This document shows positions 1 through 7,266 of a stretch of DNA of 7,364 nt, piece after piece. This stretch comes from CAZAGD01 sp049699975. Lineage in GTDB: Bacteria > Desulfobacterota > SM23-61. The stretch covers positions 1 to 7,364 of the forward strand of contig JBNAWB010000184.1 of assembly GCA_049699975.1 (NCBI GenBank), written 5' to 3'. A program made the translations under genes and the position numbers. How positions within the stretch are numbered: position 1 is the first letter of the stretch; every line of letters begins with the position of its first letter. The notes beneath the pieces were generated by a model, which was not told where the DNA came from, made no database searches, and worked only from the letters and a program-made list of their open reading frames with translations.

Positions 1-109
1 AATTATAATCAAATGCTGGTTCTTTACTCGTCCCCCTTTGCTGGGGCATATGGGAAAGAAAAATTGAAACCTTTAGGCAAATAGAAAGATGGTAAGGCCA
101 ATTTTAGAG

Positions 110-138
110 TTGACTTAAACGGGTAATTTCTTTAGATT
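110..138 (+). promoter_or_regulatory. candidate sigma-70-type promoter for the 13-heme b/c cytochrome gene
   Basis: A TTGACT hexamer (110-115, 5 of 6 to the -35 consensus) is followed after 17 bases by TAGATT (133-138, 4 of 6 to the -10 consensus). An overlapping TATAAA at 138-143 is a better -10 match, but its 22-base spacing is too long. Transcription would begin near 145 and give a leader of about 80 bases before the start codon at 228. The call rests on motif and position only, in an AT-rich stretch where chance matches are common. Confidence 0.35.
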
Positions 139-227
139 ATAAATTAATCATTACCTGGAATGACCACCTCGTAAAGTAGCCGGAAGAACGAGCTTTTAAA
201 AAATCCCTATAAATGGAGAAATATTCC

Positions 228-2516
228 ATGGGATCATGGTTAGCCATAGCTCTTCTTCTTTTGCTGAGTTTAGCGCGCAATCCTTCAGCCTCGGCTACAG
301 TAAATGAATGTCTTTCTTGCCATATCGCCAAAGATTTTCCCTCCAAAGATCAAAAAATTAGTAAGGCTCTTATAGATACTTTAACCCTGGCTCGATCAGT
401 CCATCGTGACCTATCTTGTCTTGATTGTCATCTAGAAGCTAATAGACTTCCCCATTCCCGAAAAAAAATGAAGGAAGTGGCCTGCACCTCGTGCCACGGA
501 GAAGAGGCGCAAAAAGTGCTCGCGCAAAGTGTCCATGCTTCGCTTTCTTCTTGTAGCAATTGCCACGGGGGACATGATACAGAGGCCAAAACTGATTTCT
601 CTGTCCGCAGGTGCGCCGAATGCCATCCGGGCCCTTATGAAGCCTACCAAAAAAGCATCCACGGCCTGGCGCAGAAAGCAGGGCATAAAGAAGCGGCCCG
701 GTGCCATGATTGTCATGGCGCTCATGATATAAAGAAAAAGGGAGACTCTCGCTCCCGCGTTTATCCCCTTAGTCTTCCCCATACGTGTGGGCGCTGTCAT
801 GTTAATCCCGAGCTCATTGCCAAATATAAAATTCGTGCTCCCTCTGCCTATCAGCATTATATGGATAACATCCATGGCCGAGCTCTGACGAAAAGTGGTT
901 TATTAGTGGCTGCGGTCTGCAATAATTGCCATGGTAGCCATGAAATTTTGCCTGCTAACGATCCTAAGTCCTCCATTTCCCGCGGGCGAGTGCCTGGGAC
1001 CTGTGGGAGCTGCCATGCCGGAGTATTGGCCATATACGAAAATAGTGTTCATGGCCAGGCTTGGAAAAATAATATTCCTCAGGCCCCTATATGCACAGAT
1101 TGCCATAGTGCCCACCGGATTCAACGAGTTGAGTTAGAAGCTTGGAAGTTAGGAGTTCTTCAAGAATGCGGCATTTGTCATTTAGAAAGATTGAAAACTT
1201 ATCGAGACACCTTCCATGGCCATGTAACTTATTTGGGGTTTGTAGTAGGCGCTCGTTGTTCAGATTGCCACGGATCTCATAATGTATTCCCGCCCACAAA
1301 TCCCCAATCCACCATCCATCCTAAAAATATTGTCTCCACTTGCCGCCAATGTCACCCTAAGGCTACCCTGAGTTTTGCCCAATATTATGCTCATGCTGAT
1401 TACCGAAATAAAGAAAAATATCCGATTCTTTACTATACTGACCAATTCATGGTTTTCCTCCTTCTATTTACTTTTTCTATTTTTGGAGTGCATACTTTTC
1501 TTTGGTTGCCCAGATCTTTAAAAGACCGCTTAAATAAGAGAAAGGGGCACCTCCCGGAATTAAAATTAGAAGGGGGAAAAAAGGAAACTTATTACTGGCG
1601 CCTAAATCTTTTCCATCGGCTTATGCACATCTTAGTTATTCTTAGTTTTATGGGGTTAGTTTTAACGGGAATGCCTTTGAAATTTAGTTATAGTTCCCTG
1701 GTCCAGAAGATCGCTCCTTATTTAGGAGGTTTTCAAACTGCTTCTTTTATTCATAAAGTTTGTGCCCTAATAACTTTTTTCTATTTTGGATTACACTTAG
1801 TTTATATTGCCTATTTACGATTACGCAAAAAACAAAGAGGCCTTTTCTGGGGGGCTAATTCTATGGTTCCCCAGCTCCAAGACTTGCAAAATTTTTATCG
1901 GCATTTTCGGTGGTTCTTAGGGAAAGGGGACCGCCCGCAGTTTGGCCGCTTTACCTATTGGGAGAAGTTCGATTATTGGGCAGTTTTCTGGGGAGTAAGT
2001 ATGATTGGTACTTCAGGGCTTTTTCTCTGGTTCCCCACCTTTTTTGCCCAATATCTCCCTGGATGGATTTTTAATGTAGCCATGATTGTTCATAGCGACG
2101 AAGCCTTGCTGGCGGCCGGTTTCATTTTCTCCATCCATTTTTTTAATACTCATTTACGGCCTACTAAATTTCCTTTGGATCATGTGATTATTACCGGTAG
2201 GATCTCTGAAGAAGATCTTCTTTATGAACATCCTCTCGAATATCTGCAATTAAAAAAAGAGGGCCTCCTTTCTCAAAAACGAGCAGATCCTCCGCCCCGC
2301 TGGATGATGAACCTCTCGCGCATTGTAGGCTTTTCTGCTTTGGGGCTGGGAGTGGCTACAATTACGGTCATTATCTTTGCCCTCTTGGAAAAAGTGGGGT
2401 ATGCGATCCTGCTTCTGGGATTCGGTCTACCATTTATCTTGATTTTATTAGCTAGTTTTTTCTGGTTAATCTACCGGCGGAGGGCAGAGCCTCATCATTC
2501 TTCACCCAAATTTTAA
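228..2516 (+). CDS. 13-heme cytochrome c fused to a b-type cytochrome (FdnI/HydC-like) membrane domain; CbcL-like quinone:cytochrome oxidoreductase
   Basis: Probably moves electrons between menaquinol in the inner membrane and periplasmic cytochromes within one polypeptide. Numbering is from the Met at 228. Residues 1-23 form a hydrophobic signal peptide ending Ala-Ser-Ala. Thirteen CXXCH motifs start at Cys 28, 64, 86, 109, 129, 159, 187, 231, 259, 289, 314, 344 and 372. From Cys109 on they form a repeating di-heme unit with a conserved HG before every second heme. Membrane segments lie near 407-427, 460-485, 507-528, 582-602, 612-640, 697-719 and 723-748. Candidate b-heme ligands are His463, His467, His509, His523, His622 and His637. 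The start at 228 was chosen because GGAG (215-218) lies 9 bases upstream. The in-frame ATG at 213 has no ribosome-binding site, but would add a Lys to an otherwise uncharged signal-peptide n-region. The same architecture is known in Geobacter CbcL, which has nine c hemes, so orthology is not claimed. Stop TAA. Confidence 0.9.
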   Translation: MGSWLAIALLLLLSLARNPSASATVNECLSCHIAKDFPSKDQKISKALIDTLTLARSVHRDLSCLDCHLEANRLPHSRKKMKEVACTSCHGEEAQKVLAQSVHASLSSCSNCHGGHDTEAKTDFSVRRCAECHPGPYEAYQKSIHGLAQKAGHKEAARCHDCHGAHDIKKKGDSRSRVYPLSLPHTCGRCHVNPELIAKYKIRAPSAYQHYMDNIHGRALTKSGLLVAAVCNNCHGSHEILPANDPKSSISRGRVPGTCGSCHAGVLAIYENSVHGQAWKNNIPQAPICTDCHSAHRIQRVELEAWKLGVLQECGICHLERLKTYRDTFHGHVTYLGFVVGARCSDCHGSHNVFPPTNPQSTIHPKNIVSTCRQCHPKATLSFAQYYAHADYRNKEKYPILYYTDQFMVFLLLFTFSIFGVHTFLWLPRSLKDRLNKRKGHLPELKLEGGKKETYYWRLNLFHRLMHILVILSFMGLVLTGMPLKFSYSSLVQKIAPYLGGFQTASFIHKVCALITFFYFGLHLVYIAYLRLRKKQRGLFWGANSMVPQLQDLQNFYRHFRWFLGKGDRPQFGRFTYWEKFDYWAVFWGVSMIGTSGLFLWFPTFFAQYLPGWIFNVAMIVHSDEALLAAGFIFSIHFFNTHLRPTKFPLDHVIITGRISEEDLLYEHPLEYLQLKKEGLLSQKRADPPPRWMMNLSRIVGFSALGLGVATITVIIFALLEKVGYAILLLGFGLPFILILLASFFWLIYRRRAEPHHSSPKF

Positions 2517-2518
2517 AG

Positions 2519-4657
2519 TTATCCCTCCTTTCTTCTATCTTTTTTAGCCGCCGCATCTAAATAAGTGATCACTTGTTGCAAGTCTTTTTGGGCCTTCTCT
2601 AAGATTTCCTGAGCAAGCTCGGGATGGTGAATTCCTTTCGCTTTCAGAACAAATTCATAAGCTTTTTGGGCCTGCTCAAAAAGCTTTATCGTTTCTTTAA
2701 TCTGCGGATCGGTACGGCGAGCGAATTTCAATTTCTTTTCTACTTTTGGGAGAAGATCAGCTATCTTTTTCTGACCTTCTTGAATCTCCTTTTGAAGAGC
2801 GTTGAACAAATCGATATAGGACAGATCATGGCATTGGCCACACGCTAAAGATATATTTTCTAAATTTTGGCTTTTGGATAAATCATGACACTGCACGCAT
2901 TCTACCTTTCCTGCTTTTCTACTTGCTTTCGCTGATGGCAATTCCGTGGGTAAATTTTGGGCCGTATATAAAGCAAATTGTTTTTGGTGGCAGCGGGAGC
3001 ATTGTTTATTATCAGGACTATGATGACAAGCCAGACAATCTTTCTTGGATATCTTAATTTCTTTATGTTTTTCTGCCGAATGGCAGGAGGTACATCCCAA
3101 GTTAAATTCGAAAGCATGCCGAGCATGAGGAAATTTATCTCCCCCTATGTAAACCATGGCTGGCATTTGCACTCGGGCCTTGGTATGGCATAGTTGAGCA
3201 CAATACCCACCGCGGATTGGACTTTCGGGAGGCAATGGTGGTGGAGATTGCTTCAGAAGACGAAAGAGCTCATTTATATCTCGGTCAGCTACTTGGATCA
3301 ATTCGGCGGCATAAAAAGGATTATGTACTCCTTTGCCAATTTTTACAAAATCGATGTTATATTTGGCATCCGCATATAATTTTTTTGCTTCTCTATAATG
3401 GCTACTAGCGGAATCTTGTTTTTCTAATACCTGGCGCGCCAAATCTAATTTTTGATTTATATCTCGAAGCATAAGGTCAAAAGTATCCTTCCAGTCCTTC
3501 AACATTCCTTGATATTTATTACCGTGGCAATTGACACAGGTTTCTTCTGAAGCAGTTAAAGTCCAACCATCCCTCCCCATCCCTAATTCGGCACCTTTCG
3601 GTTGAACATGGCAAGCTAAACAATCCAGACGGGCAGTAAACATATGGCTAGGATGAGGAGATACTTTTTTCCCTCCTTCGCCCATGAACATTTCTCGAGG
3701 TCCATTATGAATAGCTTTATGGCATACTTCGCAATTATATTCCATAAAGCGGGCAGGGGTATCTTTTAATCCATGTTTAATTTCTTCATGGCAGTGGTTA
3801 CAGTCCACCTTCCTATTCGTTACGTGACTCTCGTGTATATAGGTAATATCATTATATTTGATCAATCTTTCAGGTTGATTGTGACAGGTGTAGCACCTTT
3901 CTCGAGGAGCATAACCATTACCTTGAATAACATCGCGGTGGCATTTCTCACAGGAAACGTGACGAGCGCCCACAAAATCGAGGTGGTTAAAAGTGAACCC
4001 TTGAAATTTAATATCTTTTTGGGGAATTTCATGGCAAGTAGTGCAGTCTCCTAAAGGGAGATGTTTAACCTGTCCTTCTCCCTGCTTGAAATGGCAAAGA
4101 TAACAAGTGCTTTCGGTCACTTCAATATGGGTGCCCACCACAATTTGGCCATGGCAACTTGTGCAGCGCAGCTGTTTTCCCCGCCGCAAATCTCCCAAAT
4201 GAAACTTATGGTCAAAACGAACTCCTTTTTTAAAAGTTATCTTTCCGGCCAAGATATTAGTCGAATGACAGTTGGGCCTGAGACAACTTGCATCTTCGAT
4301 CTGGGCATAAGGTTTGGAGCTATATTTTTTAGTGATCAATTGGACAACGTGATTAATAGATTGAAATTTCGCCCATAAAGCGACGTCCCTCTGGGGTGGC
4401 ATATGGCATTGTACACAAGCAACTTGATTATGTTTAGAAGTTTTCCAGGCTTGGTAATAAGGTTTCATGATGTGGCAACTGTTGCAAAAGGAAGGACTAG
4501 TACTATAGAAGAACAAGCCTACTAAAAGAGCCAGGAATCCCCCGCTCAAAATAGCGAACAAAATATAAAACTTAGGATGGATATGGAGGTGAACCCCTAT
4601 CCATTCTAAAAACTGCTTAAATTTCCCTTTTTTTTCTGGATAATTTTCTCCACTCAC
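2519..4657 (-). CDS. NapC/NirT-anchored large multiheme cytochrome c (18 potential heme sites)
   Basis: Membrane-anchored periplasmic electron conduit of 712 residues. A short cytoplasmic tail is followed by one membrane helix (about 30-51) and then CNSCHIM (58-64), the NapC/NrfH-type first heme with a nearby Met. Canonical CXXCH motifs start at Cys 58, 81, 165, 185, 205, 236, 255, 286, 309, 346, 374, 522, 541, 553, 587 and 606. Two more sites are non-canonical: CX4CH at 125-131 and CX3CH at 486-491. HxxH pairs at 275/278, 335/338 and 511/514 each precede a heme Cys by 8 residues and could supply distal ligands. Two long charged helical hairpins (about 380-470 and 612-705) each follow a heme and contain a G-[VI]-H-x-P turn. 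A proline-rich linker (471-480) separates two halves. The start is GTG with no clear ribosome-binding site. An in-frame TAG at 4676-4678 rules out any longer form. It is the last gene of the minus-strand cluster, 38 bases after the NrfD gene. Known NapC/NrfH/ImcH proteins share only the N-terminal anchor and are much smaller. The exact partner is unknown. Confidence 0.9.
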   Translation of the reverse strand: MSGENYPEKKGKFKQFLEWIGVHLHIHPKFYILFAILSGGFLALLVGLFFYSTSPSFCNSCHIMKPYYQAWKTSKHNQVACVQCHMPPQRDVALWAKFQSINHVVQLITKKYSSKPYAQIEDASCLRPNCHSTNILAGKITFKKGVRFDHKFHLGDLRRGKQLRCTSCHGQIVVGTHIEVTESTCYLCHFKQGEGQVKHLPLGDCTTCHEIPQKDIKFQGFTFNHLDFVGARHVSCEKCHRDVIQGNGYAPRERCYTCHNQPERLIKYNDITYIHESHVTNRKVDCNHCHEEIKHGLKDTPARFMEYNCEVCHKAIHNGPREMFMGEGGKKVSPHPSHMFTARLDCLACHVQPKGAELGMGRDGWTLTASEETCVNCHGNKYQGMLKDWKDTFDLMLRDINQKLDLARQVLEKQDSASSHYREAKKLYADAKYNIDFVKIGKGVHNPFYAAELIQVADRDINELFRLLKQSPPPLPPESPIRGGYCAQLCHTKARVQMPAMVYIGGDKFPHARHAFEFNLGCTSCHSAEKHKEIKISKKDCLACHHSPDNKQCSRCHQKQFALYTAQNLPTELPSAKASRKAGKVECVQCHDLSKSQNLENISLACGQCHDLSYIDLFNALQKEIQEGQKKIADLLPKVEKKLKFARRTDPQIKETIKLFEQAQKAYEFVLKAKGIHHPELAQEILEKAQKDLQQVITYLDAAAKKDRRKEG

Positions 4658-4695
4658 AATTAGCCAAAGAGAAGCCTAGCTTTTACGATTCTCTC

Positions 4696-5946
4696 TTATA
4701 AAGGCTCTTTCCACTCAAAAACCGGGAAAATCCTGCTTAATAGCCAAAAAAGGAAAAAAGGGAGGCCTCCAATTACCAAAGCCCCTAGTAGACCTTCTTT
4801 GAAGGTGGCCAAATCTCGCGGAATGAGTGGCAAGTGGTAATGCATAAAACCGGCGAAAGAAAGAGAAAAAGACTGGCCACCGATGACCACGTTCCATCTC
4901 ATCATGAAAACGCCGAAAAGAATGAGAAGAAGGGCTATGATGGCCCTTTTTATCGTAAGCCGGGGGAGAAGGAGCAGGATAAAAGGAACGAGGTTTCCCA
5001 GCAGGTACTGGGAAATAAATATATTAGTAAAATCTTTTCCATAAATAACTTGGCGAAGAATATCCCAAGACTTTACCGCTGTGTAACCGCGGAAGACTAA
5101 ATCTAATAATTCGAGACTGATGGAGAATATTAAAAAGACCAGAAGGTATTTAGAGGTCATCTTTACCACATGAATCTCGACTCCCTTTATTTCATTCCTG
5201 GTCAAGTAAAGAGGAAAAGCTTTTTGGCGAGCATTCCGTAATTTTTTATATTCCATAACAATTATATAGGTGAGCATGCACAAAGCTACTCCGGAAACAA
5301 TGGCCGACATGATAAAGATGACGGGCATAAGGGGGGTCATCCATAGGGCATTGGCTTTTACCGAGCCAAAGATAAAACCAGCATAACCATGCAGAAAACA
5401 TGCAACGGGAACTCCTGCCCCAGCCAGAATCTTAATGGCTTGCTCGTCTTTTTTAAGAGCTGCTTCGCTGAGATCAAAAGCTCCTAAGGTAAGCAGAGTA
5501 GACAGGACATATTTGACTTTTTGGCTAAAAGATTTATTGATCTCCTTCTTCAACCGCTGAGATATTTCCACCAGATGCCGACGGTAAATAAACCAGATTT
5601 CGGAAGCTACCAGAGAAGCGTAAATAAAAAGGACAATACCAAAGGAGGCGATAGCCGAAGTAAAATGGGGGGTTAAAAAAACATAAAAATTTCTTTCCGG
5701 ACGCATAAGATGAAAGAGAAGCGGAAGTGGAGCCACGATTAAGAGGGCAAAAGAAAAAACCAAAGAAAATTTAGCTATTTCCCGCAATTGTTTTATGCCC
5801 AAAAGGTGATATAAAGAAGAAAGGACAAAAGCTCCGGCTACCAAGCCGGTCATAAATGGGTACATGACGATTTGGATACTCCAATAGATATATTCATTAG
5901 GATAAACAAATAATTCTTTAGTAGTCCAAATTTCTTCCAGAACCAT
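4696..5946 (-). CDS. NrfD/PsrC-family integral membrane quinol-interacting subunit
   Basis: Membrane subunit expected to bind menaquinol and exchange electrons with the adjacent FeS protein; NrfD-family proteins carry no redox cofactor of their own. It has 416 residues and about nine membrane segments (near 23-48, 60-80, 97-121, 172-192, 205-230, 265-285, 312-328, 333-350 and 384-404). Family signatures visible are the RPERNF stretch (82-87) followed by a Ser in the next helix, HGYAGFIFG (186-194) with LWMTPLMP (201-208), the SAIVSGVAL helix, and MRWNVVIGGQ (349-358), which is typical of the HybB/DsrP/Hmc branch. A charged loop (about 122-170) separates helices 3 and 4. The ATG start has GAGG six bases upstream, and that GAGG lies inside the end of the FeS gene. 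The two genes are 3 bases apart, so translational coupling is likely. By analogy with Nrf, Qrc, Hmc and Cbc4 complexes it should pair with the upstream FeS and tetraheme proteins. Confidence 0.93.
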   Translation of the reverse strand: MVLEEIWTTKELFVYPNEYIYWSIQIVMYPFMTGLVAGAFVLSSLYHLLGIKQLREIAKFSLVFSFALLIVAPLPLLFHLMRPERNFYVFLTPHFTSAIASFGIVLFIYASLVASEIWFIYRRHLVEISQRLKKEINKSFSQKVKYVLSTLLTLGAFDLSEAALKKDEQAIKILAGAGVPVACFLHGYAGFIFGSVKANALWMTPLMPVIFIMSAIVSGVALCMLTYIIVMEYKKLRNARQKAFPLYLTRNEIKGVEIHVVKMTSKYLLVFLIFSISLELLDLVFRGYTAVKSWDILRQVIYGKDFTNIFISQYLLGNLVPFILLLLPRLTIKRAIIALLLILFGVFMMRWNVVIGGQSFSLSFAGFMHYHLPLIPRDLATFKEGLLGALVIGGLPFFLFWLLSRIFPVFEWKEPL

Positions 5947-5949
5947 TGT

Positions 5950-6720
5950 TTACCTCACCTCTTCACTCAAGCCCAAATAATAAACTTGGGGCTTAGTGCC
6001 GTATTCGCTCTTAAGGATGGCCACCCTTTCGCCTAAAATCGTGCGCGTCACAGGATCTTGCTCGTTGCGCAGATTTCCTATTAGACGTGCTGCCATAGGA
6101 CAAGCTTGTACGCAAGCTGGTTGTAAATTTCTTTTTAGGCGGTGGTAACAGAAATTGCATTTATCAGCGACGTGATATAGAGGATGGAAAAATCTCATTC
6201 CATAAGGACAGGCCATAATACAGTATCCGCAACCAATACACCATTGCCGATCAACCAGAGTGATGCCCTCGATAGTTTGATAAGTAGCTCCTACTGGGCA
6301 AACTTGGACGCAAGGAGGCTTCGCGCATTGATTACAAAGCTTGGGCACGAAAAAGGCTTTTTTAATTTTTTCTTTAGGGACGGCTAAGGATTTGCCTGGT
6401 TTCAGTTCGAGGCGGATGTCCAGGAAACCTAAACGACCTTCCTTAGGTGCATCAATAAATGTTTCTTCCGCCGTGACCAGGTATCTTTCGATCCAAGTGC
6501 GCGATACATTTGCTTCCAAAGGAATGCCATTTTCTAACTTGCAAGCCTGAACGCAGAAACCACAACCTATACATTTAAAAGTATCAACCAGAAATCCCCA
6601 GCGCCCAGGCGTTGGAATAGCCTGCGCTGGGCTGGGCAAAAACATTTCCTTAATTTCTCTACCTATGATCAAGGCAGCAACTGTGTGGAAAGTATATTTC
6701 AAGAAATTTCGCCGGTTCAC
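5950..6720 (-). CDS. Tat-exported periplasmic ferredoxin-like protein with four [4Fe-4S] clusters (NrfC/DmsB/PsrB family)
   Basis: Electron-transfer subunit that would link the NrfD membrane protein to the periplasmic cytochromes. It has 256 residues. The N-terminus carries a twin-arginine motif (NRRNFLK, residues 2-8), a hydrophobic stretch and an Ala-Gln-Ala cleavage site near 34, so it should fold in the cytoplasm and be exported. Sixteen cysteines fall in four groups: 50/53/56/60, 129/132/137/141, 161/164/167/171 and 188/191/203/207. This is the standard four-cluster arrangement of the family, and no ligand appears to be missing. The start codon is GTG, supported by a perfect AGGAGG five bases upstream, which also places the Tat motif correctly. 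It follows the tetraheme gene by 11 bases and precedes the NrfD gene by 3. In many relatives the third partner is a molybdopterin catalytic subunit, and none is encoded here. Confidence 0.95.
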   Translation of the reverse strand: MNRRNFLKYTFHTVAALIIGREIKEMFLPSPAQAIPTPGRWGFLVDTFKCIGCGFCVQACKLENGIPLEANVSRTWIERYLVTAEETFIDAPKEGRLGFLDIRLELKPGKSLAVPKEKIKKAFFVPKLCNQCAKPPCVQVCPVGATYQTIEGITLVDRQWCIGCGYCIMACPYGMRFFHPLYHVADKCNFCYHRLKRNLQPACVQACPMAARLIGNLRNEQDPVTRTILGERVAILKSEYGTKPQVYYLGLSEEVR

Positions 6721-6725
6721 TTTTC

Positions 6726-6731
6726 CCTCCT
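6726..6731 (-). promoter_or_regulatory. strong Shine-Dalgarno site of the FeS protein gene
   Basis: Read on the minus strand, AGGAGG is followed by five bases and then GTG at 6720-6718. It fills most of the 11-base gap after the tetraheme cytochrome stop codon. It is the decisive evidence that translation starts at this GTG, directly ahead of the twin-arginine motif. Confidence 0.85.
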
Positions 6732-7193
6732 CTAACCGGGCTTGCTTGCTTTATGGGGTTCATGACAGGAGATACAGGCCAGGCCTGGATTATGTTCATT
6801 TTGATCAATTCCTTTTATTTCGGATCTTTTACTGGTGGGATAGGGCAGGTAAGTATGACAGCGTAGGCAGAGTTCTCTGTTGGCATTTTTAGCGAGTTTT
6901 GGCGGTTCTGTGGGATGGGTTAAAGCCGGACCATGACAATTTTCGCATTCTATTAAGCGATGGGGTGAAGAAGAGACATCTTGATATGGCTGAGCGTGAC
7001 AGCTTTGACAATATTCTTTACCTTGATATTTAATCTCCCGAGCCTGCCATTCTTTTTCGTTGGATTTGCGATACCAGCCGTACATGTATCCCGTTTCCTG
7101 AATGCCAAAATCGGCAGGAACCATGATCCATCTTACCAACAAAATCAGGCTAGCTATGATTAAAAAAGCAAAAAAGGGACGAAGATAATGCAT
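6732..7193 (-). CDS. membrane-anchored tetraheme cytochrome c
   Basis: Small periplasmic electron carrier of 153 residues, held to the inner membrane by an N-terminal helix (about 6-25) that looks uncleaved. Four CXXCH motifs start at Cys 62, 83, 109 and 140. His residues at 78, 92, 134 and 147 lie close to the hemes and are candidate distal ligands. The HNPGLACISCHEPH end is typical of cytochrome c3/c7-like and NrfB-like domains. It starts at ATG with only a weak GAG five bases upstream. It is the first complete gene of the minus-strand cluster and is followed after 11 bases by the FeS gene. Tetraheme cytochrome, FeS protein and NrfD protein in this order match the composition of the Geobacter Cbc4 (CbcS/T/U) module and are similar to NrfBCD. 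The role as acceptor or donor for the FeS subunit is inferred from that context. Confidence 0.92.
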   Translation of the reverse strand: MHYLRPFFAFLIIASLILLVRWIMVPADFGIQETGYMYGWYRKSNEKEWQAREIKYQGKEYCQSCHAQPYQDVSSSPHRLIECENCHGPALTHPTEPPKLAKNANRELCLRCHTYLPYPTSKRSEIKGIDQNEHNPGLACISCHEPHKASKPG

Positions 7194-7266
7194 CTTAGCT
7201 CAAAAAGAGAAAAACCTTTTATTAACGTATATGTTGAATAACTCCGCCCAAATTTAACCGCCATAG

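Noticed and set aside
1..84. Open plus-strand frame from the left edge to TAG at 82-84 (27 residues), possibly the end of an upstream gene.
   Set aside because: It is too short to separate from chance and not recognisable. The minus strand also has an open frame from an ATG at 50-48 to the edge, so neither can be preferred.
168..192. CTCGT/ACGAG inverted repeat followed by CTTTT in the leader of the b/c fusion gene.
   Set aside because: Five base pairs around a 15-base loop is too weak for a terminator or riboregulator.
432..875. 147-residue open frame on the minus strand, opposite the 13-heme gene.
   Set aside because: It is antisense to a strongly supported cytochrome coding region and is explained by codon bias on the opposite strand. 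It shows no domain and no ribosome-binding site that I can identify.
2539..2545. CTTTTTT run just after the 13-heme gene stop, considered as a terminator.
   Set aside because: No stem precedes it, and it lies inside the coding sequence of the convergent gene.
4061..4378. 105-residue plus-strand open frame within the 18-heme gene, and similar smaller ones at 3773-4054 and 2624-2848.
   Set aside because: All lie opposite heme-motif-rich coding sequence and look like shadows, with no recognisable family.
2519..4657. Large cytochrome considered as a nitrite reductase (NrfA) or hydroxylamine-type enzyme.
   Set aside because: There is no CXXCK catalytic heme motif, and the many CXXCH sites with candidate distal His ligands fit electron transfer rather than catalysis.
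7222..7237. Near-palindrome TTAACGTATATGTTGA in the cluster leader, considered as an FNR/CRP-type site.
   Set aside because: The half-sites do not match FNR (TTGAT/ATCAA) or CRP (TGTGA/TCACA) consensus and the repeat is imperfect.
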